From assembly GCA_034509495.1 (NCBI GenBank), contig CM067522.1:16684385-16748384 (forward strand): a stretch of 64,000 nucleotides of DNA, read 5' to 3'. The stretch's first letter is position 1. Every line of letters starts with the position of its first letter. Below the pieces are notes generated by a model. That model made no database searches. It was not told the origin of the DNA and was given only the letters and a program-made list of their open reading frames with translations. The position numbers were made by a program, and so were the translations under genes. Source of the DNA: Acestrorhynchus altus. Its lineage: Eukaryota > Chordata > Actinopteri > Characiformes > Acestrorhynchidae. Below, one piece after another: positions 12,938 through 27,255 of the stretch.

Positions 12938-15900
12938 GGGTTTCCTCCGGGTACTCTGGTGTCCCCCACAGTCTAAAGACCTGTAGGTGAATTGGTCACT
13001 CTAAAAGTGGCCCTTAGTGTGTGTGTGCACCCTACAATGGAGTACCGTCCTGTCTAGGGTTGTTTCCTGCCCTTGCGCTCAGAGTTGCCGGCTGGGCACC
13101 GGCTCACCCGTGACCCTATTCAGGAATAAGCGGGAAAAAATGGATGGATGGATTATTATTATTTATTTATTTATTTATTTGTTTATTTTATTCTTATTAT
13201 TATTATTAATGTTTTATAATACTTATCTCAGTTTTTGAACATGAATTGCTTAAGCTAAATAGAATCATTCCTGAACTGTGCTCTATTCAATGTGAAGTCC
13301 AGAACTAGGCGTAATCACTGTCCAGAAAACCAACCCAAGTGGTGTAAATGAAGCAAAAATTGGAACAAAGAATGAATAATATGATAACGTGTTTCTCACT
13401 CTGTGTCATGTTTGTTAGAGGGCAGTTCCTGGACTATGATAAAGATGAGGTTTCAGCTCAGCCCAGGGTGTGGAAGAAGTACGATTTCCACTATGATAAT
13501 GTTCTGTGGGCCTTCCTCACACTCTTCACCGTGTCCACAGGAGAAGGCTGGCCAACGTGAGTCTACACACACACACACACACACACACACATTCATTCAT
13601 TTTTTGCACTTTATGCTTATTCATATTTATTGGCTTTGTGTTTTTTGAAGGAACTAAAAGCCCATGAAAGCCTTTGTCCCCTTTAAATGTCTCCTTTACC
13701 CTCACTGTCCCAACTGTGGACCTCTCTGATCTCAGTTCAAAGGTGTGTGTCATTTTGAAGTGTTGCTCTTTGGAGGCTCCGTACTGGGAGCCAAACAGGT
13801 CCCCCTCAGACCAGTGGGTGACTGGGCCTGGCTCTGAGGATGTGCCGTGTGAGCCGAGTAATTGTATGTGATTTATGCCTTATTGAAGAGAGGTTCACAG
13901 GCTTAATGGGTGCAAACGCTCTAGAGTGTTGCCAGTGCAGCCTCTCCCCTGTCCTCTTTCCTCTTTATTCTCCTTTCTTGACAAAGTCATGAAATTAAGT
14001 AGGCTAAAACATAATTCACTGATGCATGCTATGTTAAAAAAATATGAACTGGTAGGTTTTTAGGTCAAGCAAAGAATTAATGAAATGCAGTGTGTTCCTC
14101 AGCTCTGGGACCGTTTTACTTTTTTCATTTTTGCTGTATTTTTATTACGCTGGTGGAATTGCTGATGATGTAATGTTAATAGGCATGGGATGGATGTTAT
14201 TAATTAATCTCATGGCTATTAAAAGTGTCAGAGCAATTTAATTGGTTTCAGCTTGTAGATGTAAGCCTGAAGTGTTCTGTAACGTTTGCTAAATATTGAT
14301 CGTTTCGTGATGCGGGTGGTCTGTATAGAGTTCAGTGCTGGACCTTAACTCAGCCTTTGTCTTTCCCCAGTGTTCTGAAACACTCTGTTGATGCCACTTT
14401 CGAAGACCAGGGTCCCAGTCCGGGCTACCGCATCGAGATGTCCATTTTCTACGTGGTCTACTTTGTTGTCTTCCCCTTCTTCTTCGTTAATATCTTTGTG
14501 GCCTTGATCATCATCACGTTCCAGGAGCAGGGGGATAAAGCCTTGTCTGAGTGCAGTCTGGAGAAGAATGAGGTAGGACCCAGTGGTGAGCTTTGAGGCA
14601 CATTTTTTCAGTGTCAGTACTTGAGGAAACAAATTGTACATAAAAAATTACACGAAACAAACATAGTCTGGTAGCTGTGGGAACCTGTGCTTTAAAGAAA
14701 TGCAACATTAGGCAATGCATATCTTCCCTGTGCAGTGAAAACCAAGTATCTCCGTTTTCTTCCGTGTTTAGTTTTCTCCATGGTTTGAACCCTGTAGCTG
14801 TTCTGTACACTATGTAAATACATTTGGCTGAATCGACCAATAGGAATGCTCTAACATTACTCATAATGACTTGTGGTTTACAGTAACTTCCATTCAGAGT
14901 TGAGAACAATTTTGCCCTCTGCTGTAATGTCACCATTTTGGAGATACATGTTTTTTATTGGCATGTAGCCAATCATTGCTGTTAACGTAAGCTGAGAAGC
15001 ACCTTTCCGTAAAATGCGCCGCTCTTTGTAATGTCACGAGGCAGGGCTAAGATCAGCTAAGCTAATACTGCCTGTAAATGTTAAATACAGGAAAGTCATG
15101 GTCATGTTATAATTGCATTTTGGGATTCCGAATGAAAATTGAATCTTGAGGAGCCCAAACTTTCTCACCATTAGGTCTATATCCTAATCAGTATCTACAG
15201 TACAGGCCAAAGGTTTGGACACACCTTCTCATTCAATGTGTTTTCTGTATTTGCATGACTATTTACATTGTAGATTCTCACTGAAGGCATCAAAACTGTG
15301 AATGAACACATGTGGAGTTTTGTACTGAACAAAAAAAAGGTGAAATAACCGAAAACATGTTTTATGTTCTAGTTTCTTCAAAATTGTCACCCTTTGCACT
15401 GATTACTGCTTTGCACACTCTGGGAATTCTCTCAATGAGCTTCAAGAGGTCGTCACCTGACATGGTTTTCCAACAGTCTTGAAGGAGTTCCAGGAGGTGG
15501 GTGAGGAGGTGGCTCATTGAGAGAATGCCAAGAGTGTGCAAAGCAATAATCAGAGCAAAGGGTGGCTATTTTGAAGAAACTAGAATATAAAAGTTATTTC
15601 AGTAAGTAAGTAAGTAAGTAAGTAAGTACAAAACTCCACATGTGTTCATTCATAGTTTTGATGCCTTCAGTGAGAATCTACCATGTAAATAGTCATGAAA
15701 ATACAGAAAACGCATTGAATGAGAAGGTGTGTCCAAACTTTTGGCCTGTACTGTAGATCACAAACCCAAAACTGAAGCGAGCATTAATGAATGTCATGCA
15801 GAAATGTCTCGAGTCAGTTTTGCTTTCTTCATTTGCATGCAAAGGAAATGTTTTTGTAATAATTACGAAGAGACCCTTTAATCCACCAAACTGCAGGAGT

Positions 15901-18900
15901 GGTGATACTGTAGGCTTCTCTGGTAAGATAACAAGGCATCCATGAATAAAACTTTATGAAACACTTTCAAGTTCTACGTCTGGCATTACATGAATAAAAC
16001 GAACAAATATGATGAATGTATAAAGAGCAAGATGCGTCTGCACAGCCAGGCTCGCTCAGTGCGGTTGGGTGTCTCTCTCCAGGCAGTGCTGCGAAGCTAT
16101 ACCCCCAGGTAGCTGCTGCACTTTGTATGGTAATTTTCATTAAGCGCCACTGGCTTTGCCTCTTAATCGGTTTTGACTTTGAGAGAGAGAACGTGCTTCC
16201 AAAAATCCTCTTACGAAATGTTCCCGTCCAAAACTGCAGTTCGGAAATCATCAGCTTAACGATTATATTTAATTAAAAACTGAAGTATGATGGTGGATGA
16301 TGGCCTCTGTCAGAGAGCTGCGCTGACATTCTATCTGACCATCACCAACATCTCTAAAGCCAAGCCTGCACAAAGCAGTTGATGAGCTCATACTGTACAA
16401 AAGGGTTCGGTTCTACTGACGCTCTGAGACATGGGTGCTTACATTGCATGTGAAGTGTAGCCCCTACTGTTTCTCTCAAACAGAGAGAGAGAGAGAGAGA
16501 ACGTGAGATCAACAAACCAGCTCTCAAACCAGGTCCCCACAGACACCTGTGCCAGCCAGCATCACACTGGGTGCCGATGACTGGCAGCACGATACAGGAT
16601 TCAAGCCTGCGACCCTCAGATCACAGTGCCAGCACTTAAGACCGACCAAAAATTCTGACATGTCAGACATGACATGGCATCTATTCACTTGCATCTCCTT
16701 TGGAAAATTAATCACCGGTCTCTTCCCGTCTCACACACGTTAAAAACCTGTGGTCAGTTATGACCAAATCGGAACAAAACTGCAGATTATATGTGTGACT
16801 TATCACTGTGCCTCAGTCAAAACCTTAAATCTTAAAAAATCATAACTTTGAAGAAATGGGGGAGAAAATGTGGTTTCCTTATGGACATTCCTTTGGGAAA
16901 ACCATATAATTTATTCCTATTTCCACTATTTCCAATACATTTCTCCCCCATACCCACACATTACCGTGGAAATGCGTGTCCCCTTGCCCCTGCAGCTCTC
17001 TACGCTCTGTTGGGTAATGAGTTCCATGTCTGCTTTCTCTTTCTCAGAGAGCCTGTATTGACTTTGCCATCAACGCCAAGCCGCTGACCCGCTACATGCC
17101 CCAGAACCAGCAGTCCTTCCAGTACAGGATGTGGAAGTTTGTGGTGTCACCACCTTTTGAATACTCCATCATGATCATGATTGCTCTCAACACGGTGGTC
17201 CTCATGATGAAGGTCGGGGCTTTGCTCTTTTCTTTGAATTACACTTTCTGATAGCGTTTTATTTGATGGTCTGTTGCAACCATGCAATGGTTATATATGC
17301 TATATCCTTACACCTCTAGAGTAAGGATAGAGTAGTTGCAGGTTTCAAGTTGACAGTTCCATAATATTGAGTCATATGCAACATGAAATTGTGCAGCTAG
17401 CTCATATAGAAATGTGATATTTATACACAGTCATATCTGAATATTATGACCACCTCCTTCTTTCTCGTTGTCCATTTTATCAGCTTCTCTTCCTTATATA
17501 GGAGCCCAGTGTAGATCTATAATTACAGACTGTAGACAATCTGTTTCTTTAATGGTCAGAACCCCACAGGACCACTCTGTTAGACACTCCTGCCTCAATG
17601 GTCCATGTTGTAGATGTAAGGTCAGAGACACAATTACCGTTATAGAATAGTATTTTTCAGGATTTAAGGTGGCATTACATTTTACCCCAGAACTCTCTGA
17701 GAGATAAAGAATTTTACAGCACCTGCTGGTAAACCTAATCCTAATTCTAACCCTCATGTGGTTGATCATTAAGTATCACCAGATTTTCAGGCTTTATTGA
17801 GAAACTACATGGCTATTGTGGTCAGTTTTTCTTCTAATGATTCTTTTGTCATTATGTTTATGAATTCTGTGTATATATATATATATGATGAATTGTTTGT
17901 TTTCCCATCCCACAGTTCCATGGTGCCCCAGACTTTTATGAGGCAATGCTGAAGTATCTCAACATTGTCTTCACTGCCCTCTTCTCCCTGGAGTGCATTC
18001 TCAAAATCATTGCATTTGGCCCTTTGGTAAGTACCCACCTCTCACACATTGAGTGCCTTAATCTGGGAATACCCTGAGGTGGCAAAAAAGCCCCCTCAGG
18101 CCTCTATAATGGTTTTAATAGAATCGCATCCGAGTGTTGAATGGGCTGTCTCTTCCACTTGTGGGTGAGTGATCTTGCTAATCCTCTTCGTTCCAGAATT
18201 ACCTGAAGGACGCTTGGAACGTGTTCGACTTTGTGACGGTGCTGGGGAGCATTACTGATATCGTGGTCACTGAGATTAAAGTAAGTGAAAGGCAAAGAGC
18301 GTCCGGCATGAACAGCATGAGAGCGAGACATGGGCTTGGTGGAGGAACTCTAGGACAGGGGAGGGAGGGCAAGAGGGAATATCATGTGATAAACATTTGA
18401 TTATTTCAGCACTCCAAACCAGATGCACTGTGTCCAAAAGTTTGTAGACACCTGCTCATACAGTTATTTTTCGGAAAGGGTGCAAGGGTTAGGTACCAAA
18501 GCCAGTGCCTAGAATGGTAGTGATCGAAATACACAAGTACTACCAAGTACCAATTCACGTCAAATCAGTTGTGGCCAAATTTTGGTACAAGCGTAACAAA
18601 CAGTCGGGGGCAGCGGCGAGCTGAAATCAGAAATAGTCTGAAATGAATGACGACGCCACTACAGCAATCATGAATGCTGAGGAAACATGCAGGTGAACGA
18701 GGGATTAACTGCCAAAGCTTAAACATCGTAAGTATGTAATGCTAACCTAAAAGGATGCATACTCAGAGAACATCACTCGGTCCAGTATGGTGAGTATCAG
18801 AACACAGCAGAGCTAGCAAACACCAGTAACAGCACAAAAACATACTGGACTCTCTTTACATGACAATGGGGTTTCATCACTCATTGCCAGACATCTGCAG

Positions 18901-21900
18901 TGAATCACTCTGGTATATAAACCCATACAGAATAGATACACAAGTGCACAGTCCAATCACATCATTAGGACCACCTCTAGCTTCATTCCCTTTCACAGAG
19001 GAATTGAAAGTGTTTTTCCACAGAGATGAAGACGGGTGTCCACAAACTTTGGTCAATTTATTTGTGTTATGTGGGTCAGGTTGGCATTTTCCCCCCCGTT
19101 TTATGTATAATTAATGTCTTATTCTGCATTATTCTGTCTTATAAAAGAGCAGTACTGTATGTCTTATTGTCCATTTCATTGTTAAATAGTGTTACTGATG
19201 TTAATGTCCGTAATTATCTCTGTATGTGATGGTTGCTCATGTTTTCCTGTTTTTCTCTTGGTTTCTCTCTCTTTCTCTCTCTTTTGCTTGATCTTCTTGT
19301 TCATTGTTCTCTCACCTCATCTTGGCTGCCATGATATATGCCCTTCATTTATAGACAGCGGTGAGTGACATGTCTACTTGTCCCAATGATTATCCATTTC
19401 ACCTGCTTAAAGCTCACTGATTCAGGTGCCTCAGAGTCCAGATGGAAAGGAAAGAGTTATTTTAGCATGAAGGCTTTCTTCATATCTAAGCAGTTTATTG
19501 CAGAATAGGTCTGTCCTTTGATGAGTGGAGGTCATTTCCACAGTTGGTCATCAGGACCTAAACCTCTATTAATCTACAGCTCATTTTGGTGGGATAAGGG
19601 CCCACATCTGCTAGACAAATTAGGAGACATCTGCTAGACAAATTAAAAAATGATTAAATGAAGAGACCTGTTCCCTTGTAGGACCGTCTGTTAAACCTGA
19701 GCTTCCTGAGGCTCTTCCGGGCGGCCCGTCTCATCAAGCTCCTCCGACAGGGATACACCATCCGCATCCTGCTCTGGACCTTTGTCCAGTCCTTCAAAGT
19801 GCGTACCTTTCTAAATTTCTCATCTCAGGACTCATCTGTGACGCTGAAATGATGTAAAGAAAGAAATATTAATATTTCGTTCCTTTTCCAGGCTCTGCCT
19901 TATGTTTGCCTTCTAATTGCTATGCTGTTCTTCATCTATGCCATCATAGGAATGCAGGTCAGTGCGATGAGGGATTTATATGGAGCAGTTCACAAGTTCC
20001 ATCACTTATCACAATGATATATCAGTCTCAATAGTTTGATTTGAGTATAGATGTGAATATTATAATCTAGACCTCAAACAATATTAATGTCAAATGCTTT
20101 TGTGTAATATTTCATGTAATCGTCACTGCTGACAAAACATTTTGTTTTCCAAAATTTCATTCATGTTATTTATTTAAGAGCATTTTTATTGGTCCATTCA
20201 TCATGAAATCTTGTCAAAGGCAAGAACAAGTGCCAGATTCAAAGAAAACGTCAAATAAATGAGAGTGGCACTATTACATGGTTAATTATGATCACTAACA
20301 CCTTACTGAAGCAGAAACATATACACGCATAAACATTTATAAAGGCTCAGTTGTCTTTAAAGCTGTCCGGGTTGTCTGTGTTTGTCACTGCACAGACAGT
20401 GTTATAACAAATGAGGTGTGGGTTTATTACGTTATCTGTTTTGAGATTTTAGTCCAGTCTGAATATTCATTTTGATTACATAGTGTGATTATTGTGATTA
20501 TTAATGTATAATTCTTGATGTTTTACAGCTTTTGAAGCCACTATTAATCACTTTTATTACTTATTACTATAGATTTCTACCAGTTGTTTGAAATGTGAAG
20601 CTGCACACGATTATCATAATACAATGATTTGATGAATTGATCTGTAACCAGATTGTTTTGTTAGATCTATGGGATAGCAATAGTGATTTGGGATAGCAAT
20701 ATAGACTAAATAATGAACAGTAGAAACTCTCCATCCTAAATAAAAAAAATCCTTACATTTTACATGTTTTTTATTATGTTCCATCTTATTTTACCACAAG
20801 TTGGTTTCTTCCACGTCATATGTAGAACTTCCATTGCAGCAGTGGATCCATTGTTATAGATTACAACCAGTCATAGTATTAAATGAGCAGTTAGACGGTC
20901 TCACAATAATAGGAAGAGGATGGGGTTTTCACCTGAACAGCACACTGAACCACCATATGTTTTACATCCACCTGCCTCCAAGGACGAGAACCTGCATCTG
21001 TGGTTGGAGGAGCTAAATATAAAATATCCACATAAACATCTGTACATCTGCTCTTACCATTTTGTGAAAGGGAAACCAACGTCAGAGCATCCTTACGCAG
21101 AAATGGCTCGGTTATTAAACTCCAGTGAAGCGACTGCATCGGTTGCTTTAGAGTTCTTCAGAGCTGCTAGGTCTTAGACTAATGTGTTACCAGACAGCCC
21201 CTCTGGAATGTCTGATTCACCAAAGCTCTGGATCTGAGGCATTTCTCTGGGTTAGGATGTTCTTGTGTTGGATTCATCGGGGTAGACATACATTTTGATG
21301 GATGATTTACATGAAGTCAGATCCCCTATCATCAGCTGGTCCAAATATCAGCCCAATGTACTCAAGCTGATTGGCTAAGGAAACAAGGGGAACTAGGCAT
21401 TTTTCTTATTTAAAAGGCAGTGGAGATAACGTAGTTAGGTATCTAGCTATATGGTGCTTCACAACATCCTGGTCGTTTTGAGTTCTCTTCATAACACTAT
21501 ATGTTTATTGTTGCTGTGGATCCATTGTCATACTGGAGGTCCTTCACAAAATTAACAAAAATGGGCCCTCTGTTGGTGTGAAGAAAAAAACAAGTTGGAT
21601 AAAGCTCTAAAATTGTTCATCTGTCTCAGGTTTATACCCATAATTTTATGACTAAGGATTATTAAACTGAAAAATAACCATCTTTATTGGAAATAGAACT
21701 AAAACTGTTGTCAGTATTGACAGCTGTTGTTTGATATCTTGCTCAAGCTCTGCTGTTTTCTTGGTATAATGGTGTCTTTCAGTAGCCATTATTTGCAACT
21801 GCACTCTGAGTGCTCTGCTGATTGTACAGGTGTTTGGGAACATTGAGCTGAACGAGGACACTGCCATCAACCATCACAACAACTTCCGCACTTTCCTCCA

Positions 21901-22946
21901 AGCTCTCATGCTGCTGTTCAGGTAAGGACACACTTTCCTACACCTCTAAAACTCCACACCTCTAGAACCACAGACATGGAGTTTTGTGCTTCTCCTGATC
22001 AAGCACAACTGATTCAGATGAGCAGTTATTAGCCAGGGTTAGTCGGTGGGTTGAAGCAGGGACATTGTGTTGGAATCCGGCCAGTAGTTGCCCACCCATG
22101 CTTTAAAGGCATAATGCTCTCTATAATGAGGCCCCATGTGGCCTAGAGCCCTGTGTAAAGAGATCATCTGAAAGGGTTCTGATGTGATGGGTCTATTGGT
22201 CTGTTTCACACATCCATTGTCAACTAATTACAGATCAATAGACAGAGTCTTCCGATTCAGGAAAATTTGAACCATATTTCTGCACTCTATCATCAAAAAC
22301 ATGTTAACAGAGACATCAAGAAAGGAATATGACATGCCAGTGTAATCGTTGACCCGGGAGGGTTCACTTAATATGACTCAGCTACTTCTTGATGACTGTG
22401 CTGGAGTTCTTTCATTGCACCAGTGCTTATTTCATAAATTTAATGAGTTTGAATTACACACTGTATCCTAACTTCATACAGTGTCTGGCTTCGGGCCAGC
22501 TGAAGCCCTGTGTAAAAGAAGAGCGTGCGCATAAATTCACTCCAGGATTAAAAACATATTTCATTTCTTCTATCACACATCCATCCATCCAGCCTGCAGA
22601 GCCTTTTGCAGTTCATGAACAACGTGACCTGAACTGAAGCGTCCTCTTGTCCACCATCCTTTGGTTCTCTTCCTTTTTACTTACGCCGCAGGAGGGAACA
22701 TTACGGTTTATTATTTCTTCACATGCTCAGAAACAATTTAGGGAATAGTACAGAGAAAGTGTTGATGATGGGTGCTAATAGAGTGGAGAGCAAGTGTGGC
22801 CTCTCTCTCTTATCTTGCTGTGGATTCTCTAAGGGAGCTGTTAATTGGCTGTGCAGTCGGGGGGGGTTTGTCTGTGTCTTCTAAATGTTAGGCTCCGGTG
22901 TGCCCCCTGGATAGAATTAGTGCTATGACACTTGCATTTATGTTTA

Positions 22947-23000
<54 letters not shown>

Positions 23001-26000
23001 TGTGTGTGTGTGTGTGTGTGTGTGCCACAGTCTTTGTTCTGCACTCATCTCAGATGCGTTTACGCTCTCTTGTTGGAGGCCCCCTGTGTTAAATACATCT
23101 AGGTCTCTATACCCCCCGCCCCCCACCCCCCTTCCCTGCTGTTGCCCCCTGGTACAGTGAAAATGCAGTTTGAAGTGCCACCTGGAGGATCAGGGCAGCT
23201 GATCCCACCGAAAGCCTTCAGATTTCCATATTTTAATGAAGTCCCACAGTCCTTCTCACCCCTCCCCTTCTCTGCCAGTCTTTTGGATTGGTGCCAGAAG
23301 CACAGAAGCAAGGCACCCAGCACTTTGTTAATGGAGCCACCAACTGGTTTAGCTTAGTAGATGCCAAACATATGCCAAATCGATGTCCTCTGTAGGTGTT
23401 TTCACCTCCAGACTAACCTGTTTCTGTTCACTTCAACCTGCAGAACAAAATAAAATGCTGCATCGTTACACAATTAATAAATATATATATGTATGTATGA
23501 CAACAGGAAATACTCCATCAAAAACACATCAGCAAGTATGACGTATGACATTTACACCACAACTGTGTACTGGTCAATGCATGTGGTCTTCATGACGCTG
23601 ACTGTTGAGCGTGGACGTGCATTACTTGTTTGTTAGCCTTGTAGGAAGTGAAATCATTTGGAGATTCATACCTTTGATCTATTCCCGGAGTGTTTTACGA
23701 GCTCTTGATTATATCGGTTTAAATGTCTTTAATATACTGATGTGTGTGTCACTCAGGAGTGCTACTGGAGAAGCCTGGCACGAGATCATGCTTTCATGCC
23801 TGAGTCATCGTGCATGTGATGAGCGTTCGGGCACCCTGGGCAAGGAATGTGGCAGCGACTTTGCCTATTTCTATTTCGTCTCCTTCATCTTCCTCTGCTC
23901 CTTTCTGGTCAGTGCTTTTGGTTTCACTTTTAGTCTATTAATGTAGAAGAATTTACTGCATTGGGTTGGAAGGATCGGCTTATCTAAGGAATAACTGTCC
24001 AGAAAAATGCATTTTGGTTGCTAATTATACTGAGGTTATAAAGAACTGTTCTCCGTCTAATCAGAACAGTGTCCCAATAGCTTGACTAACTCTTCCCCTT
24101 GCACTCATTTCTCTCTACCTTTGTGGGAGATGAAGGCAAAATGTGGTCACAAAAAGAGTTTTTATGGCAAGAGGAATAAATGATAATGACACCATACTGA
24201 CAATGTAAAGTATGGAATACTGTGCTCCTACATTATAGTTATGATTATTTGATTTTTATCTACTGTAGAGAAGTTTCCCATGTGTGCACGCTCTCTATTT
24301 ATGAAAATGTAATAAAAAATAGCCACTGGGGTCCTATAGCACACAAGTGTCTCTTCTGTTCCAGAAATGTTTTATTTTCCATTGAGGCTGAAAATATCTG
24401 AAGAACGTTGATTTCAGCCAAGAGGAATTTTGCCCTGGACGTGATATACTTTTCTCATACCCTGAACAACATTTCTTTATTCCTCTGGAGAGAAATCGAA
24501 TCAACTTACAAGACACAATCCTAACTAATGTTTGCAATCAGTTTTTTGACCAAAAAAGGCTGTATTTTGGAATTTGCAAGGGTGCTCAAATCTGGTCCTG
24601 CAGGTTCACCACCCATCAAAGTTCACATCCACCACCCCTGGCTCTAAAATTCCAATTCTCCTAAAGATCAACTTTAGGTTATGGTTGAAGCTAAAACTGT
24701 ACAGATCATCATATTGCTCAACCTTTGTCTTAATGAAAATATGTGGAGGCCCAGCAGGTCCTGGATGTGTCTGCCACTTTTCTCCCTGCTACAGATGCTG
24801 AACCTCTTTGTGGCTGTGATCATGGATAATTTTGAGTACCTGACACGGGACTCTTCCATCCTGGGTCCTCATCACTTGGACGAGTTCATCCGCGTGTGGG
24901 CTGAGTACGACCCGGCTGCTTGGTACGTTTCAGAACCCTAGCCAGATATGTCTGCTTCTCTCAAATACCTGGTAAGATAGTCTGGCAGCTGTATTGCTGT
25001 ATTGAAATCGAGGGTCCATCCTTTTTTTTTTTGGACTGGAAAGCCTGTAGTGTCTGTCCTCAGGTTAGAGTGTTCAGATTTTTAATGAAGAAATGTTTCC
25101 CTCCTGTAATAATGTATGAAGAAACTGTCTCCCTCTGAGTGTCTGTAGGAGCCCTGCTCGTGCACGAGCCGACAGGACGCCTATGGGATGGAAAAGTGCC
25201 CATACGTGTCTAATGAAGTCCACTGCCTATGCTAATGTACTCTCTCTCCAAGCTGTCCTTATACGTATGTCATGTCTTGCTTGTTTTCTCCGCAGCGGAC
25301 GGATTTCCTATAAGGATATGTACAATTTGTTGCGCATTATCTCGCCCCCTCTTGGCTTAGGGAAGAACTGCCCTAATAGGGTAGCATACAAGGTTTGCAA
25401 CCCCAGAAACTTCCTCCACTTTCGTGGGCTCTGTGCGCCACTGCCCAGAGACCCAAACTGAATGGCTGTGCACTAAATGACTTGCCTATACACAAGCACT
25501 TGCCCTTTCAGACTTGACTGGCTTATGGTTAATGACGCTGATCGGGAAACAAAGCTTTCAAGGCCACAAATTTACCTACACATGTCAGAGTTGTATCGTA
25601 TGACATACTTATTAACTAAATGTCGAAATGTATATCAACCCATAATCATGAATTCTGATCTGATCTAACGTCTGCTACTGAAGCTAAAGCTGAGGATAGC
25701 AGTGAATCCAGATGTGCTAAGGGTTTATTCTACGTTGAATGGTATTGAAACCTTTGTTTCCGAGCACTTGAAAGAGGAAAGCCCACATGATGTCTCTTAG
25801 CATGCAAAAGCAGACATCCTCCAAACAATGCAGCCATTCTGTCACCATCCACACCATGTGTGCACCTCACTCTGCTCCATTTCCATCTCTTCCATCAGGG
25901 ATCAACTCCCCCTTCAGACCTATTAGGATCCATCTTTGGCCCTTCCCGGGCAAGGATGGCATCCCTATCCATGACACTCTTGGAAATCTAAATAACAGAG

Positions 26001-27042
26001 ATTTCTGTTTTTTGTTTGTTTGTTTGTCTGTTTGTTTGGTTTCCTCTCCTTCATTTCTCCTTTCCAAAATTTCATTTCCTCCCCTCTGTTCTTCTTCCCG
26101 TCTCTCTAACTCCCCATCCTTGTCTTTTATTTTGGGTTTTTTGCTTTCTCTACACTGTGAAGTGGCCGTATCAAGTACCGAGATATGTATGAGATGCTGC
26201 TCCACATGTCCCCACCTTTAGGTTTGGGAAAGAAATGTCCGCCACGAATCGCCTACAAGGTAGCCCGACTTCACCCCCCTTTCCCCCCCAACACTTCACC
26301 ACCCCCTCTTTTGCTCGCCCTGTCTTCCCATTGGCTTATCCTTCAGCCAATCTCTGTGCTCTGCAATGTTTCCCGCCCCTTGTTTCTTTATTTCTTTATT
26401 ATTTTTTTTTTCGCCCGCTCTCTGAACCTTCCTGGTGTGGCCCCCTCTCCTTCTTCCACTTTATCTCGGGACCACTGTGCCCCTTGTCTACTTGCTGCAT
26501 CATCTAATAAAGATGAAGGCCGTAGAATAAAAATGGCAGCTGTTTAGGCTTCAAGTAGGAGTTCTGACTTCTGGTTGCTGGAGTTAGTGATAGCCTGACA
26601 GAAGTCTAAGGCCCGTACTTGGTCTGTTTTGTTTCAAAGCTATCACCTTTCCCATTCAAATACGTCCTTACACTGCATTGTTTGTGCACGATACGAGCCA
26701 AATCTGAATACCAGTCCATTTTACTGTTATGCATTTAGATGTTTGCTGTAAAATTAGTATCTTCAATCCATCCCCTCACAAAGTTGTGCCTTATTGGTGT
26801 CTGATTGCAGTTGGTTGAACCATTCCAGGCAATAGATATTTTGTAGGTATGGTCCTTCTTTAATAGTGGCCCATTTAGCTTAGTGAGCCTGTCATTTAAT
26901 ATTAACCTCTTACCTTAGAATAGACTTGTGCCCCTAACAGCTGTTCCCTTCCATTCCTCTTTGTTGTGGAGCAGTGCATATGGGCGTATGTGTGTTGCTT
27001 TCAACCATGAGAGCTTCTCTTTCTTTCTCTCTTCCTTTGTCT

Positions 27043-27102
<60 letters not shown>

Positions 27103-27171
27103 ATCTCACTGCCTCTCTTTCTCTTGCTTGTGCTCCCCGTCTCTCATCCACCATGTCCTTTGCTCTATCTG

Positions 27172-27255
<84 letters not shown>

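Larger units (their letters stand above)
14573..17047 (+). other. Intron between III S6 and the III-IV linker exons
   Basis: Holds a palindromic Tc1-like MITE (15196-15755), a (GA)n tract (about 16482-16499) and a reversed SINE fragment (about 16505-16660). No exon-like sequence was seen. Confidence 0.85.

Noticed and set aside
22841..23160. Frames encoding Cys-Val or Thr-His repeats
   Set aside because: Translation of the (TG)n array on both strands, not a protein.
25157..25168. Perfect palindrome ctcgtgcacgag between the EF-hand exon and the 37a exon
   Set aside because: Twelve bases is short enough to occur by chance and no repeat or known site supports a role.
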